A program made the translations under genes and the position numbers. The notes beneath the pieces are model-generated. The model was given only the letters and a program-made list of their open reading frames with translations. It made no database searches and was not told where the DNA came from. Positions 54,612 to 63,966 of a stretch of 64,000 nt of DNA are shown piece after piece. This DNA is from Ascarosepion bandense. Its lineage: Eukaryota > Mollusca > Cephalopoda > Sepiida > Sepiidae. Position 1 is the first letter of the stretch, and each line of letters opens with the position of its first letter. The stretch covers positions 4,638,501 to 4,702,500 of the forward strand of contig JBBBDQ010001918.1 in assembly GCA_037127315.1 (NCBI GenBank), given 5' to 3'.

Positions 54612-56055
54612 CATTTAGTTTTTTCACTAATTCTTCTCAGTATTGTAAATCCGTTTCATTGGTCAGAAAATCAACATCTACTCGCGAATTCCGATTTCGA
54701 CCTTTTTTTTAAGCACATGTCAATTTTTTCTATTCGGCAAAACCAGGATTTCACACGTCATTGTGAATTTTTGTAAAAATGAAAAAGAAGGTTGCTTTTC
54801 ATTCTTAATTTCCTATCCACCACAGATATACGCCAACAAGAACTAAGACGATTCCACAGGCAACTCTGTCAAAAACTAAGACGATTCTAAAGACAACTAT
54901 CACTAATAATACCAATAGCAACTAACAATAATAACAAAAATAAAAATATTGTTCTGTACTTGGAGAAATGAGACGTGTTTGAAAATAGCATTTAACAAGT
55001 AACGAAAATCGGCTAAAATTTATGCTAGCCTCACCCAAATATTAAATTAATTCAATTTATCTCTTGCCTACATCCTTTATTAAATCTGAAAATATTCTGG
55101 CTTCTTAGAACGGACTGTGTAAGTTATCTATATATATTATTTTGAAAGACGAAAATTAGAGACACATGGCGCCGGCCGACTGCAAGTATTAGTTTTATAA
55201 TACAAGTAAAGAACCTCATGAGCAAAACGAAAGATAGGAGATGGGCTTAATTTAAAACATCGACTTAATGTTTATCAGCCATTCAATTAAAAAAAGAAAT
55301 GCTTCTGGGATAATTGTTTGAAATTTACGTATTAGTTTTATGAAGTTTTACAGATAATTTTGGAACAGGAATTTGGAAAATATTTAAAACCGTAACCGGG
55401 TAACTTCAGTAGACCCATTTTGATAATACAGCATAAGAAGTTAGATGCAAACGAATGTGAACTCTATCTGACAGTCTCTCTTATGAGTCATATAACAAAA
55501 CTGATGAGCAAATTAGAAAATCTATTCAGACGAAAGTATGCTATATTATTAAATCAATTTAGTGTGTTGTATGATGTTTCGGCTGTTGTACGCTCCGGCC
55601 TTCGTCAGGCGCTAAGAATTTCGAACCAAACCTTTTATTACGTTCACTGGGGTATATCAGTGTGTTGTGCCAGAATTTCTACTCGTTAGAATTCGTCTTG
55701 CATATTTATAAATTAGCCATCCATTTGTGCAATGAACCCTGCTGTCATATTTGGTATTATTAGTGATAGTTGTCTTTAGAATCGTCTTAGTTTTTGACAG
55801 AGTTGCCTGTGGAATCGTCTTAGTTCTTGTTGGCGTATATCTGTGGTGGATAGGAAATTAAGAATGAAAAGCAACCTTCTTTTTCACTTTTACAAAAATT
55901 CACAATGACGTGTGAAATCCTGGTTTTGCAGAATAGAAAAAAATTGACACGTGCTTAAAAAAAAGGTCGAAATCGGAATTCGCGAGTAGATGTTAATTTT
56001 CTGACCAATGAAACGGATTTACAATACTGAGAAGAATTAGTGAAAAAACTAAATG
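54612..56055. mobile_element. Foldback element with about 303-bp inverted arms
   Basis: The left arm 54612-54914 and right arm 55752-56055 are inverted copies differing at only a handful of positions (for example TATTCGGCAAAACCAGG against CCTGGTTTTGCAGAATA). The 840-bp centre contains the repeat copy at 55567-55656 and otherwise AT-rich sequence with no coding motif. No convincing target duplication seen. Confidence 0.8.
55567..55656 (-). repeat. Dispersed repeat with CTGACGA..GAAAC boxes, second copy
   Basis: Nearly identical to 54190-54276 in the same orientation. Minus-strand boxes CTGACGA (55608-55602) and GAAAC (55580-55576). Confidence 0.65.
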
Positions 56056-56059
56056 ATCA

Positions 56060-56215
56060 GTGCTTCTGCTGAAAATCTCGAGATTCTTGACAAAATCCAG
56101 AGAAATTTATTTGATTGTGACAAGGCATCTCGATTGCAGTCACTTTCTCACAAACTTGACGTGGTTTCCCTTTGTTTTTTCTACAATTATTTTATTATTC
56201 CCTAATGCCCTGTCT
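56060..56215 (+). pseudogene. LINE (Jockey/CR1-type) fragment
   Basis: ILDKIQRNLFDCDKASRLQS, LSHKLDVVSLCFFYNYF is readable across one frame, equivalent to LDRLQRRVCN..LAARLQPLPHRRNVASLCLFYK. About 150 bp only. Confidence 0.65.
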
Positions 56216-56400
56216 AAATCTAATGCTAGATGAGCAACTAAGGTTTCACCGTTTAAATGTTGAACTAGCGAAATTAGTTCTGTTAGCATTTTCGGCTTCC
56301 TTGGCATATAATGATTTTAAAAAAAGAAAGATTTAAACCAGTCTATCAAAACAAGACAAAATCATTAGAATAAAAGAAAATATGCTGGACTTATGTAATA

Positions 56401-56898
56401 CTAGCAGTATAGCCCGGTGTTGCACGGGTGTAATGAAAGCTTTAAAACTAATCCATGGTCCTGGAGCTCAGACTCTGTGGAGGTTGGCACAAAAGACTAA
56501 AAAGCAATAGTTGTTTCCAGTTAAAGCAAAACAGTAGATTGAAAGAAAAATGAATGGATGTAAGTCAAATTTTGATTTCCTGGTATCGATATCAAATTTT
56601 CTGCACTATTATAAGAACTTCAACCTTGAAACTTCTGAATGTCCTTTCTTATGTCTTTATCTATGAGTGTATCAAATTTGATTAAAATCGGACCACTCTT
56701 TTTATAACCCGATTTTTTCGATTATCGATTTTCGATATTTATCGGGGGTACCTCGACACAAAACCTAGCTAAGAACACTCGCAGACGCTTATTTTCAAGA
56801 AAATCGGTTCAGCCGTTACGGAGTCTATAGGGAACGGACAGACACACACACAGACACACACACACACAGACAAAGTTTCATTTATAAATAAGTTTAGA
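56401..56898 (-). mobile_element. Non-autonomous Helitron, complete copy
   Basis: Minus-strand element. 3' CTAG at 56401-56404 with hairpin GCCCGGTGTTGCACGGG, 5' TCTAAACTTATTTATAAAT at 56898-56880, flanked by A (minus, 5') and T (minus, 3'). It has a (GT)n tract and the ATCGAAAATCGATAATCG block. The second module is mostly deleted, as in the 2.17-kb copy. Confidence 0.87.
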
Positions 56899-56899
56899 T

Positions 56900-59170
56900 T
56901 AGATTTTTTTTTAAACAGGAGTAGAGGTTTATTCTTTGTTTCCCGTTCACGGTTGGGTTTCCCGTTATTTCTAAAGTCTACTTCAACTTTATACTTCGAA
57001 CGCCTTAACTTCAACTTCTGAATTTTTATTATTTACATATCTTTCCTCAATAGAAGTAGATAGGTTTGCCTATCGTTCGGTATCCTCTACTCCTCTGCCT
57101 TTTGAATAGAAGGAGAGGTTTATCCCTTGCTCCCTGTTTAGGACTAGGTTTCCTGTTCCTTCTAAAGTCTACTTGAACTCTATACGTCTAACGTCTTAGC
57201 TTAAAACTATAAGCATTTTATTTATTATTTATCTACATTTCTTTCCTCAATAAAAGTAGACAGGTTTGCCAGTCGTCAGATATACTCTCCTCATCCGCAT
57301 TTTGAATAGAAGGTGAGGTTATCCCTTGTTTCTTTTTTAGGACTAGATTTCCCGTATTTTGTAATGTCTACTTCAACTCTATACTTCTAACGTATTAACT
57401 TAAAACTCTGAGTTTTTTTTTATTTACATTCCTTTCCTCAAAAAAAAAAAATTATATAGGTTTGCCTATCGTCCGGTATAGGCCACTCCACGGCTTTTTG
57501 AATAGAAGAAGAGGTATATCCCTTGCTTACTGTTTAGGAATAGATTTCCCGTATTTTCTAATGTCTACTTCAACTCTATACTTCTAACGTTTTAACTTGA
57601 AACTCTAGGCTTTTATTTCCGATTTATTAACATTTCTTTCCTCCATAAAAGTAGATAGGTTTGCCTATCGTCCGGTATACTCTCCTCCACGGCCTTTTGA
57701 ATAAAAAGAGAGGTTTATACCTTGCTTTTTGCTTAAGAATAGATTTCACGTTCTTTCTGAAGAGTACTTCAATTCTATGTTTCTAACGTTTTACCTTAAA
57801 GCTCTAGGCTTTTATTTACTATTAATTTACATTTCTTTCATCAATAAGAGTAGATAGGTTCGCTTATCGCCCGTTTGCTCTCCTCCACGGCCTTTTGAAT
57901 AGAAGGAGGGGTGTATACCTTACTTCCTGTTTAGGACTAGATTTCCCGTTCCATCTAAAGTCTTCTTCAACTCTATACTTCTAACGTCTTGACCTAATAC
58001 TCCGAACTTTTATTTACTATTTATTTACATTTCTTTCCTCAATAAAAGTAGATAGGTTTGCCTATCGCCCGGTATACTCTCCCCTACGGCCTTTTGAATA
58101 GAAGGAGGGGTGTATACCTTACTTCCTGTTTCGGACTAGATTTCCCGTTCCATCTAAAATCTTCTTCAACTCTATACTTCTAACGTCTTGACCTAATACT
58201 CCGAACTTTTATTTACTATTTATTTACATTTCTTTCCTCAATAAAAGTAGATAGGTGTGCCTATCGCCCGGTATACTCTCCCCTACGGCCTTTTGAATAG
58301 AAGGAGGGGTGTATACCTTACTTCCTGTTTAGGACTAGATTTCCCGTTCTATCTAAAGTCTTCTTCAACGCCTTGACCTAAAAATTTAAACTTTTTTTTA
58401 TATTTATTTACATTTCTTTCCTCAGTAGATAGCTTCTTTCATCGTCCAGTACACACGCCTCCCCGGTCTTTCGAATGAGGGTAGAAGTTTATCCCTTGTT
58501 TCCGGATTAGGATTGTGTTTCTGGTCAACTTCTACTGCATACTTTTAACCTCCTAACTTAAACTCTGAGCGTTTATTTACTATTAATTCTGATTTCTTTT
58601 CTCAGTAGGAACAGATAGATTCGCCTATTGTGCAGCACACACTCCTCACCGGTCTTTTGAACAGGAGAAGTGGTTATTCTTTTGTTCCCTGCTTAAGAAG
58701 AGGTATCCGGTTCCTTCACTCTATACTCCTAGTATCTTAACGTAAATCTCTGACTTTTTATTTACTATTTATTTACATTTCTTTCCTCAATAAAGTATAT
58801 AGGTTAGCCTATCGTCCTGTACACACACCTCCCCAGTGTTTTAACTAGAAGACGAGGTTTATCCTTTGTTCTCTGTTTAGGAATGTGTCTCCGGTTCTTT
58901 TTAAAGTCTACTTTACTCTTTTCTTCAAACGTCATAAATTAAATCGCTTTATTTACTATTTATTTACATTTCTTTGGTCAATAGGAGTAGATAGGTTCGC
59001 CTATCGTCCAGTAAGCACTCTTTACAGAATTTTGAATAGGAGTGGGTATTTTCGCTATTTCCGGTTTAGGATTAAACTTCCGGCTTCTTCTAACGTCTTT
59101 TCACTCTTTTTTACTCCTAGCAACCTCTTTGCATCTTAATGTTATTATCACCTTGTTTGATGTGATTTGG

Positions 59171-59172
<2 letters not shown>
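56900..59172 (+). mobile_element. LINE-tail element with about eleven 198-bp tandem units
   Basis: TAGGTTTGCCTATCG-type anchors at 57061, 57261, 57457, 57657, 57855, 58053, 58252, about 58430, 58616, 58800 and 58992 give periods of 196-200 bp with a few indels. Units contain CTTTTGAATAGAAGGAG, CCTTGCTTCCTGTTTAGGA and TTTATTTACATTTCTTTCCT, recognisably the diverged counterpart of the 147-bp unit. The units starting at 58053 and 58252 are nearly identical. The array ends in a decayed LINE tail (TTGTTTGATGTGATTTGGTT) followed by (TA)n. Confidence 0.8.

Positions 59173-59228
<56 letters not shown>
59173..59228. repeat. (TA)n microsatellite at a LINE-type tail
   Basis: About 56 bp of TA starting directly at the end of the 198-bp array. 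Confidence 0.97.
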
Positions 59229-59235
<7 letters not shown>

Positions 59236-59328
59236 ATATTAATAGCATATTGCAACTCAAAAGCTATCAAGTTTCGGAGGAGTTCAATACACCATCATCT
59301 GGCAGTGAAATCTTGTTCATTTACTGGG

Positions 59329-59331
<3 letters not shown>

Positions 59332-59385
<54 letters not shown>
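59332..59385. repeat. (TA)n microsatellite
   Basis: About 54 bp of TA. Confidence 0.97.
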
Positions 59386-59388
<3 letters not shown>

Positions 59389-59602
59389 TTAAAATAGCAA
59401 AATTAAACTTAACAATAAAAGATGCGGCTATATTAGATGATTGTAGTAAAGTGGAAAGTTATTATATTTGAAGTCTTTTTTGTTGCAGTGTGCTATTCCT
59501 ATGACAATAATAATAACTATATATCTATAAATACTCTAATTCTGCGTTGACCACTTTTTATAAAATGCAATTATTAGACTGTGGAATCCATTAGATAAAC
59601 AG

Positions 59603-59605
<3 letters not shown>

Positions 59606-59643
<38 letters not shown>
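59606..59643. repeat. (TA)n microsatellite
   Basis: About 38 bp of TA adjoining the dispersed repeat at 59645, the same junction as at 3.3 kb. Confidence 0.97.
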
Positions 59644-59644
<1 letters not shown>

Positions 59645-59646
<2 letters not shown>

Positions 59647-59890
59647 ATCGAAGCAGCAGATAATTTTCTAAACATATATTGTTAAATATAAAAGACAATG
59701 AATGTCAATTATGTTTAATCCTGAGCCGTTCTAAACATCTTATTTTGGCTTCAATTTCAGGTGAAAATAAAGACAAAAATACTCCAACATTTGGATAATT
59801 TATGTTAACACCCTTGTAACCTCTCTGAAGATGGCTCCTGTGAGCTGAAAGCTTAGAACCATCTTAATATAAAATTATCCAAATGATGAC
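59645..59890 (+). repeat. Dispersed repeat with CTGAAGA..GAAA motif, copy 2
   Basis: About 210 bp homologous to 3317-3540 (AATTTTCTAAACATAT, GACAATGAATGTC, ATTATGTTTAATC.TGAGCCG, CAACATTTGGATAAT). Motif boxes at 59825-59850, here on the plus strand. A tandem ATGATGACCAGAGCTA follows at 59884. Confidence 0.55.
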
Positions 59891-60304
59891 CAGAGCTAAA
59901 TGATGACCAGAGCTAGGAAATAGATCTGTACTCTAAAATTACCCGAACACCTTAATGTGAATTGGGAACGGGCTTGAAGCATTCATCACTCAACAAAAAA
60001 AAAAACAAAAAAAAAAACGTAAAACAAACTTTCCATCATTACAGAGCGTACCTGTGTATGGATGAATGGTTGGCCTCTCAATGTGCCTCCTCACCTGAGA
60101 CGTCGTTTAGTACACCTTACAGACCTTGGGCGGAAGACATATATACGATTCATCGCTAAATATGTTAGAATAATGTTAGCAGGTTTCTTGTACCACCCTA
60201 TGAATATACAAGGTTCTTTCTGTCATGTTCTGTTCTCCGTAGCAAGGCCTCTGATCACAATGAGAACCCCCTCTTTAATTTCTTTTTGTACCCAGGTCCA
60301 ACCA
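59891..60304. other. Intergenic; short motif shared with 32.4 kb
   Basis: TATACGATTCATCGCTAAA at 60143 matches 32423-32441 closely. No gene recognised. Confidence 0.4.
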
Positions 60305-61530
60305 AACCCGGTGTTGTAGCAACTGTTGGAATCCAAACTATAGGTAAATAGAGAACTTCTCAAAAGAAAACGAAACGATATGAAAATATGTTTTTATAGT
60401 AGAATGACCAAAATATATTTCTATAGCCACTTGAGCAGCAAAACATTTTATCGTAGAAATACTAACAGTATATTTCATAGCAAAATGAACAACAATGTAT
60501 TTTTATAGCAAAATGACCAGCGATACACTTTATAATAGAATTACCAAATATATATTTCTATAGCAAAATGACAAAAGTACATTTTTATAGCAAAATGACT
60601 AGCAAAACATCTCATAGTTGAATTACCAAATATATATTTCTATAGAAAATGACGAAAATGCATTTTTATAGCAAAATGACCAGCAATGCATTTTATAGCA
60701 GAATTATCAACAGTATATTTCTATAGCAAAATGACCAGCAATACCATTTGTAGTAAAATTACTAACAACATATTTCTATAGAAAAATAACAAGTAATATA
60801 TTTTATAGCAGAATTACTAACAATATCTTTTTTATAGCAAAATGACCAGCAGAACATTTCATAATGGAATTACCAACAATTTATTTTTATTACAAAATGA
60901 TCAGCAATACATTTTATAGTAAAATTACTAATGTGATATTTTTATAGCAAAATAACCAGCAATACATTTTATAGTAAAATTACTAACCTGATATTTTTAT
61001 AGCAAAATAACCAGTAATACATTTTATAGTAAAATTACTAATGTGATATTTTTATAGCAAAATGACCAGCAATACATTTTATAGTAAAATTACTAACGTG
61101 ATATTTTATAGCAAAATAACCAGCAATACATTTTATAGTAAAATTACTAACGTGATATTTTTATAGCAAAAGACCAGCAATACATTTTATAGTAAAATTA
61201 CTAATGTGATATTTTTATAGCAAAATAACCAGCAATACATTTTATAGTAAAATTACTAACGTGATATTTTTATAGCAAAATGACCAGCAGTACATTTTAT
61301 AGTAAAATTACTAGCGTGATATTTTTATAGCAAAATGACCAGCAATACATTTTAGAGTAGAAATACTAACAGTACATTTCATGGCAAAATGAACAACAAT
61401 ACATTAGATCTGTGGTTGAAGTTACAGATTTGCGTTCAAAATATTATTTCTTTGAAGCCATGAAACTGTTTAAAATATTAAGATTTCGGCATTAAATAAC
61501 ATAGCAGTTGATATATTGTAAAACGAGCTC
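60305..61530 (-). repeat. Minisatellite-carrying dispersed element, copy 4, largest array
   Basis: Minus orientation. The right-flank counterpart (TGTTGTAGCAACTGTTGGAA) is at 60313, and the left-flank counterpart (GGCATTAAATAACATAGC, GTTGAAGTTACAGATTTGCG) at 61410-61520. Between them lies an array of about 55-bp units (60380-61395). Anchors GATATTTTTATAGC lie at 60935, 60990, 61045, 61100, 61154, 61208 and 61263. Each unit is a dimer of 27-28-bp subunits (ATAGCAAAATGACCAGCAAT and ATAGTAAAATTACTAACGTG). The centre is homogenised and the edges are diverged. Confidence 0.85.
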
Positions 61531-61638
61531 TATCAACCAACGTGAAAGAACTTTCCTGAAATAATCCATATAATATCCTACAATTTCTTGAATAAAATTT
61601 TATTCCAAAATACAACAAAAACGACAACATAATACATA

Positions 61639-61893
61639 CAGTATAACCCGGATATAAGATACTTTGATATAAGAGAGCTCTTATCTGGTCCCAAATTAGA
61701 GCCTGTGGTAATGTATATAAAATAGGCTAAACCCTGATATAAGAGAAACGCTGATACAAGAGATATTTTATCTTGTCCCAAATCAGATTTTGTGGCAATG
61801 CATATAACATAGACCAAAACCGGATATAAGAGAAACCCGGACATAAGATAACTTTATCAGGTACCTAAACTCTCTTATATCAGGGTTACACTG
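61639..61893. mobile_element. pogo/Tigger-like MITE with TA target duplication
   Basis: 255 bp, starting CAGTATAACCCGGATATAAG and ending with the complement of CAGTGTAACCCTGATATAAG. TA lies at 61637-61638 and 61894-61895. CAGT..AACC..GATATAA termini with TA duplication are typical of pogo/Tigger derivatives. The interior holds two diverged copies of about 88 bp (GGTCCCAAATTAGAGCCTGT and TGTCCCAAATCAGATTTTGT). No transposase. Confidence 0.85.
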
Positions 61894-62190
61894 TATATGC
61901 ACAAAAACTGAATAGAAGGAAATTTCTGGAAAGTAATTGAAACTCACCTAAAGCGAGCTGAATGTGTAGTGCTCCTCATGCCAATGACATTTCGACCGAG
62001 CTTTTCTACAGCATATGATTTCATTGAATTTCTTTTATTGTGTTCCTCTCCAATTTATATTTAAATTAATTTGGTGTCATCAAAGGGAGAATTTGCACCG
62101 TTTTGGTACCTTCCACTCAACGGTTTCATTTGCACACCGGCTTCCGTCACGATATACTAGTGTGTTGTAGATATACTAGTTCAAATGTCT
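61894..62190. other. Intergenic, nothing recognised
   Basis: No motif recognised. Confidence 0.4.
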
Positions 62191-62191
62191 A

Positions 62192-63310
62192 ACGGCGAAA
62201 GTCTTCTTCTTCTATGTGCCTTGTCCCTTCAGGACGTATGCGATCATAGCCTTCCACGTCTCCCTATCTCTGGTGGCTCTTACAACGGTTTCTCCTGTAA
62301 CGTCTCGCAGCCTAAGTTTTGTCATCCACCTGCTCAGGCCCTTCAAATATGTTATCCGCTGCTTTCCTTTGTCGCTTTTTCCCTCTATCAGGTTCTCCAA
62401 CCCCTCCTTCCTCGTTGCATGTCCCAAGAACTTCAATTGTCTTTTTCTGATGCTCAATATTAATTTCCTTTTCGTTTCCATTCTTTCTAACACTTAGTCA
62501 TGGCTCACATGATCGGTCCACGATATCCGCAGCATCCTTCTGTAGAACCACATTTCAGCTTCTTCAAGTTTTCCTTTCATCTTTGTTGATATTGTCCAGC
62601 ATTCACTGCCCTTTTGACGAACTGACATCACATAGCAATCTAGTATTCTCTTCTTTATTTCTCGTGAAAGTTTCCTGTGTCTCAATACTTTACTCAGCTT
62701 CTGGAACGCGTCCTACGGCATGTCAATTCGCCTTTGGATCTCTGTGTCGCAATTTCCGTCTTCAGTTAGAACACTTCACAGATATTTAAATTTTCGTACC
62801 TGCTTGATTTTAACATCCTCCACCTGTATTTGCCACTTTGGGCTGCTCTTTTAGCTGATGACCATGCATTCGGTTTTCTTGCAGTTTATTTGTGGTCCCT
62901 TATTGTCACTCTTTTCAGCTATTTTCTGCAGGATGTCCTGCAGTTTCCTTTCCGTGTCAGCACTGTATCGTCTGCACCCCTCATGTTGTTCAAATTGTGG
63001 CCTGCGATGACAAATTCTGGCATAACCTCTTGTGTCAGCAAAATATTCTCGCTGTACAAGTTGAATAGATCCGGTGAAAAGACACATCCTTGTCTTACGC
63101 CTCTTTTTATTTTTGTATATTTGCTGAATTCGTTATCTGTCCTTATGCAGGCAGTTTGCTGCCAGTAGAGATTCCTAATTACCCTAATGTCTTTCCCAAA
63201 TATGTCGAGGCTGCTGAATATCTCCATCAATTCTTTGTGACGTATTTTGTCGAACGCCTTAAACCCCGCGTTCCGAGCACCCTCCGCCACGTCTGCAATT
63301 GTTAAAACAG
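62192..63310 (-). pseudogene. RTE-like retrotransposon, reverse transcriptase to 3' end
   Basis: Longest RTE copy. In minus-strand order: FKAFDKIRHKELMEIFSSLD (RT motif A region), IRVIRNLYWQQTACIRTDNE, FSKYTKIKRGVRQGCVFSPD (motif B), then HNLNNMRGADDTVL with the catalytic box as GADD where YADD is usual. Next come ERKLQDILQKIAEKSDNKGP and QINCKKTECMVIS, then MRHRKLSREIKKRILDCYVM, RQKGSECWTISTKMKGKLEE, MWFYRRMLRISWTDHVSHD and KRKLILSIRKRQLKFLGHAT. It ends GLSRWMTKLRLRDVTGETVV and WKAMIAYVLKGQGT with a proper stop, then a short GAA tail at 62194. At least three frameshifts and the Y to G change in the catalytic box make it non-functional. The endonuclease domain is missing. Confidence 0.88.
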
Positions 63311-63479
63311 AATCACATGTATTATATTTCTATTACTTCAAAGCTCTTAAGTTAATTAAGTTTAGATACTAAAAGACTCGTAAGGAGTTGATATGTCTAC
63401 GAATCAATCAATCAGTCATGCTCCCTAATCACACGAGCCAGGTCTTACCAAAGATTCATGCATTGCTATCATAACAGGT
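63311..63479. other. Short intergenic gap
   Basis: AT-rich, nothing recognised. Confidence 0.4.
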
Positions 63480-63534
63480 TTGGAGTTTTCCGATTCTCAC
63501 TTTCCAGGCTTAATAGATTTCAAAGTATTTGACA

Positions 63535-63787
63535 AGGTATTCTTTCTCCACTTCACAGCACCTACCCACAAACGAATCCTTACGAGCCTCCCACCACCCT
63601 ATCTCTATTTTCTTGGTAGATGCTCAAGTAGACAACATTCCATCAATCTAGACATTCACAACTACGACCCGCCAATCCAGGTTCATTTTGGTGACACATA
63701 TTATTATTTCATTTGTAAAGAGGAAGATCCCCTCACAAGTTCTTTCCTGGTACTGCATCGTTGTGGAACGGATTCCCGAGTAAACTC
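63535..63787 (+). pseudogene. Possible LINE C-terminal fragment, separate family
   Basis: In one frame the end reads SPHKFFPGTASLWNGFPSKL, which resembles the SLWNSLP block that ends many LINE reverse transcriptases. Upstream (FLHFTAPTHKRILTSLPPP) is only weakly suggestive. It stops exactly where a SINE begins. Confidence 0.35.
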
Positions 63788-63955
63788 AAGCAGTCAGTTA
63801 AGTGCCACACGTGATACACGCTTGAGTGATCATGTCTGAAAGAGATATGACTGACTAGGCAAAATATATTCCCGCAGTAGGTTGCCATTATTGTCTGTAG
63901 TAGACTAGTTGCCATCCAAGGCAAAAGAAACCAATCTGTCTTGCTTTTCAATTAT
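63788..63955 (-). repeat. tRNA-derived SINE, 3' half
   Basis: AAGCAGTCAGTTAAGTGCC, damaged hairpin (TGTCTGAAAGAGATATGA), body to CCAATCTGTCTTGC. The head is missing. Confidence 0.82.
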
Positions 63956-63966
63956 TTTATCCATAT

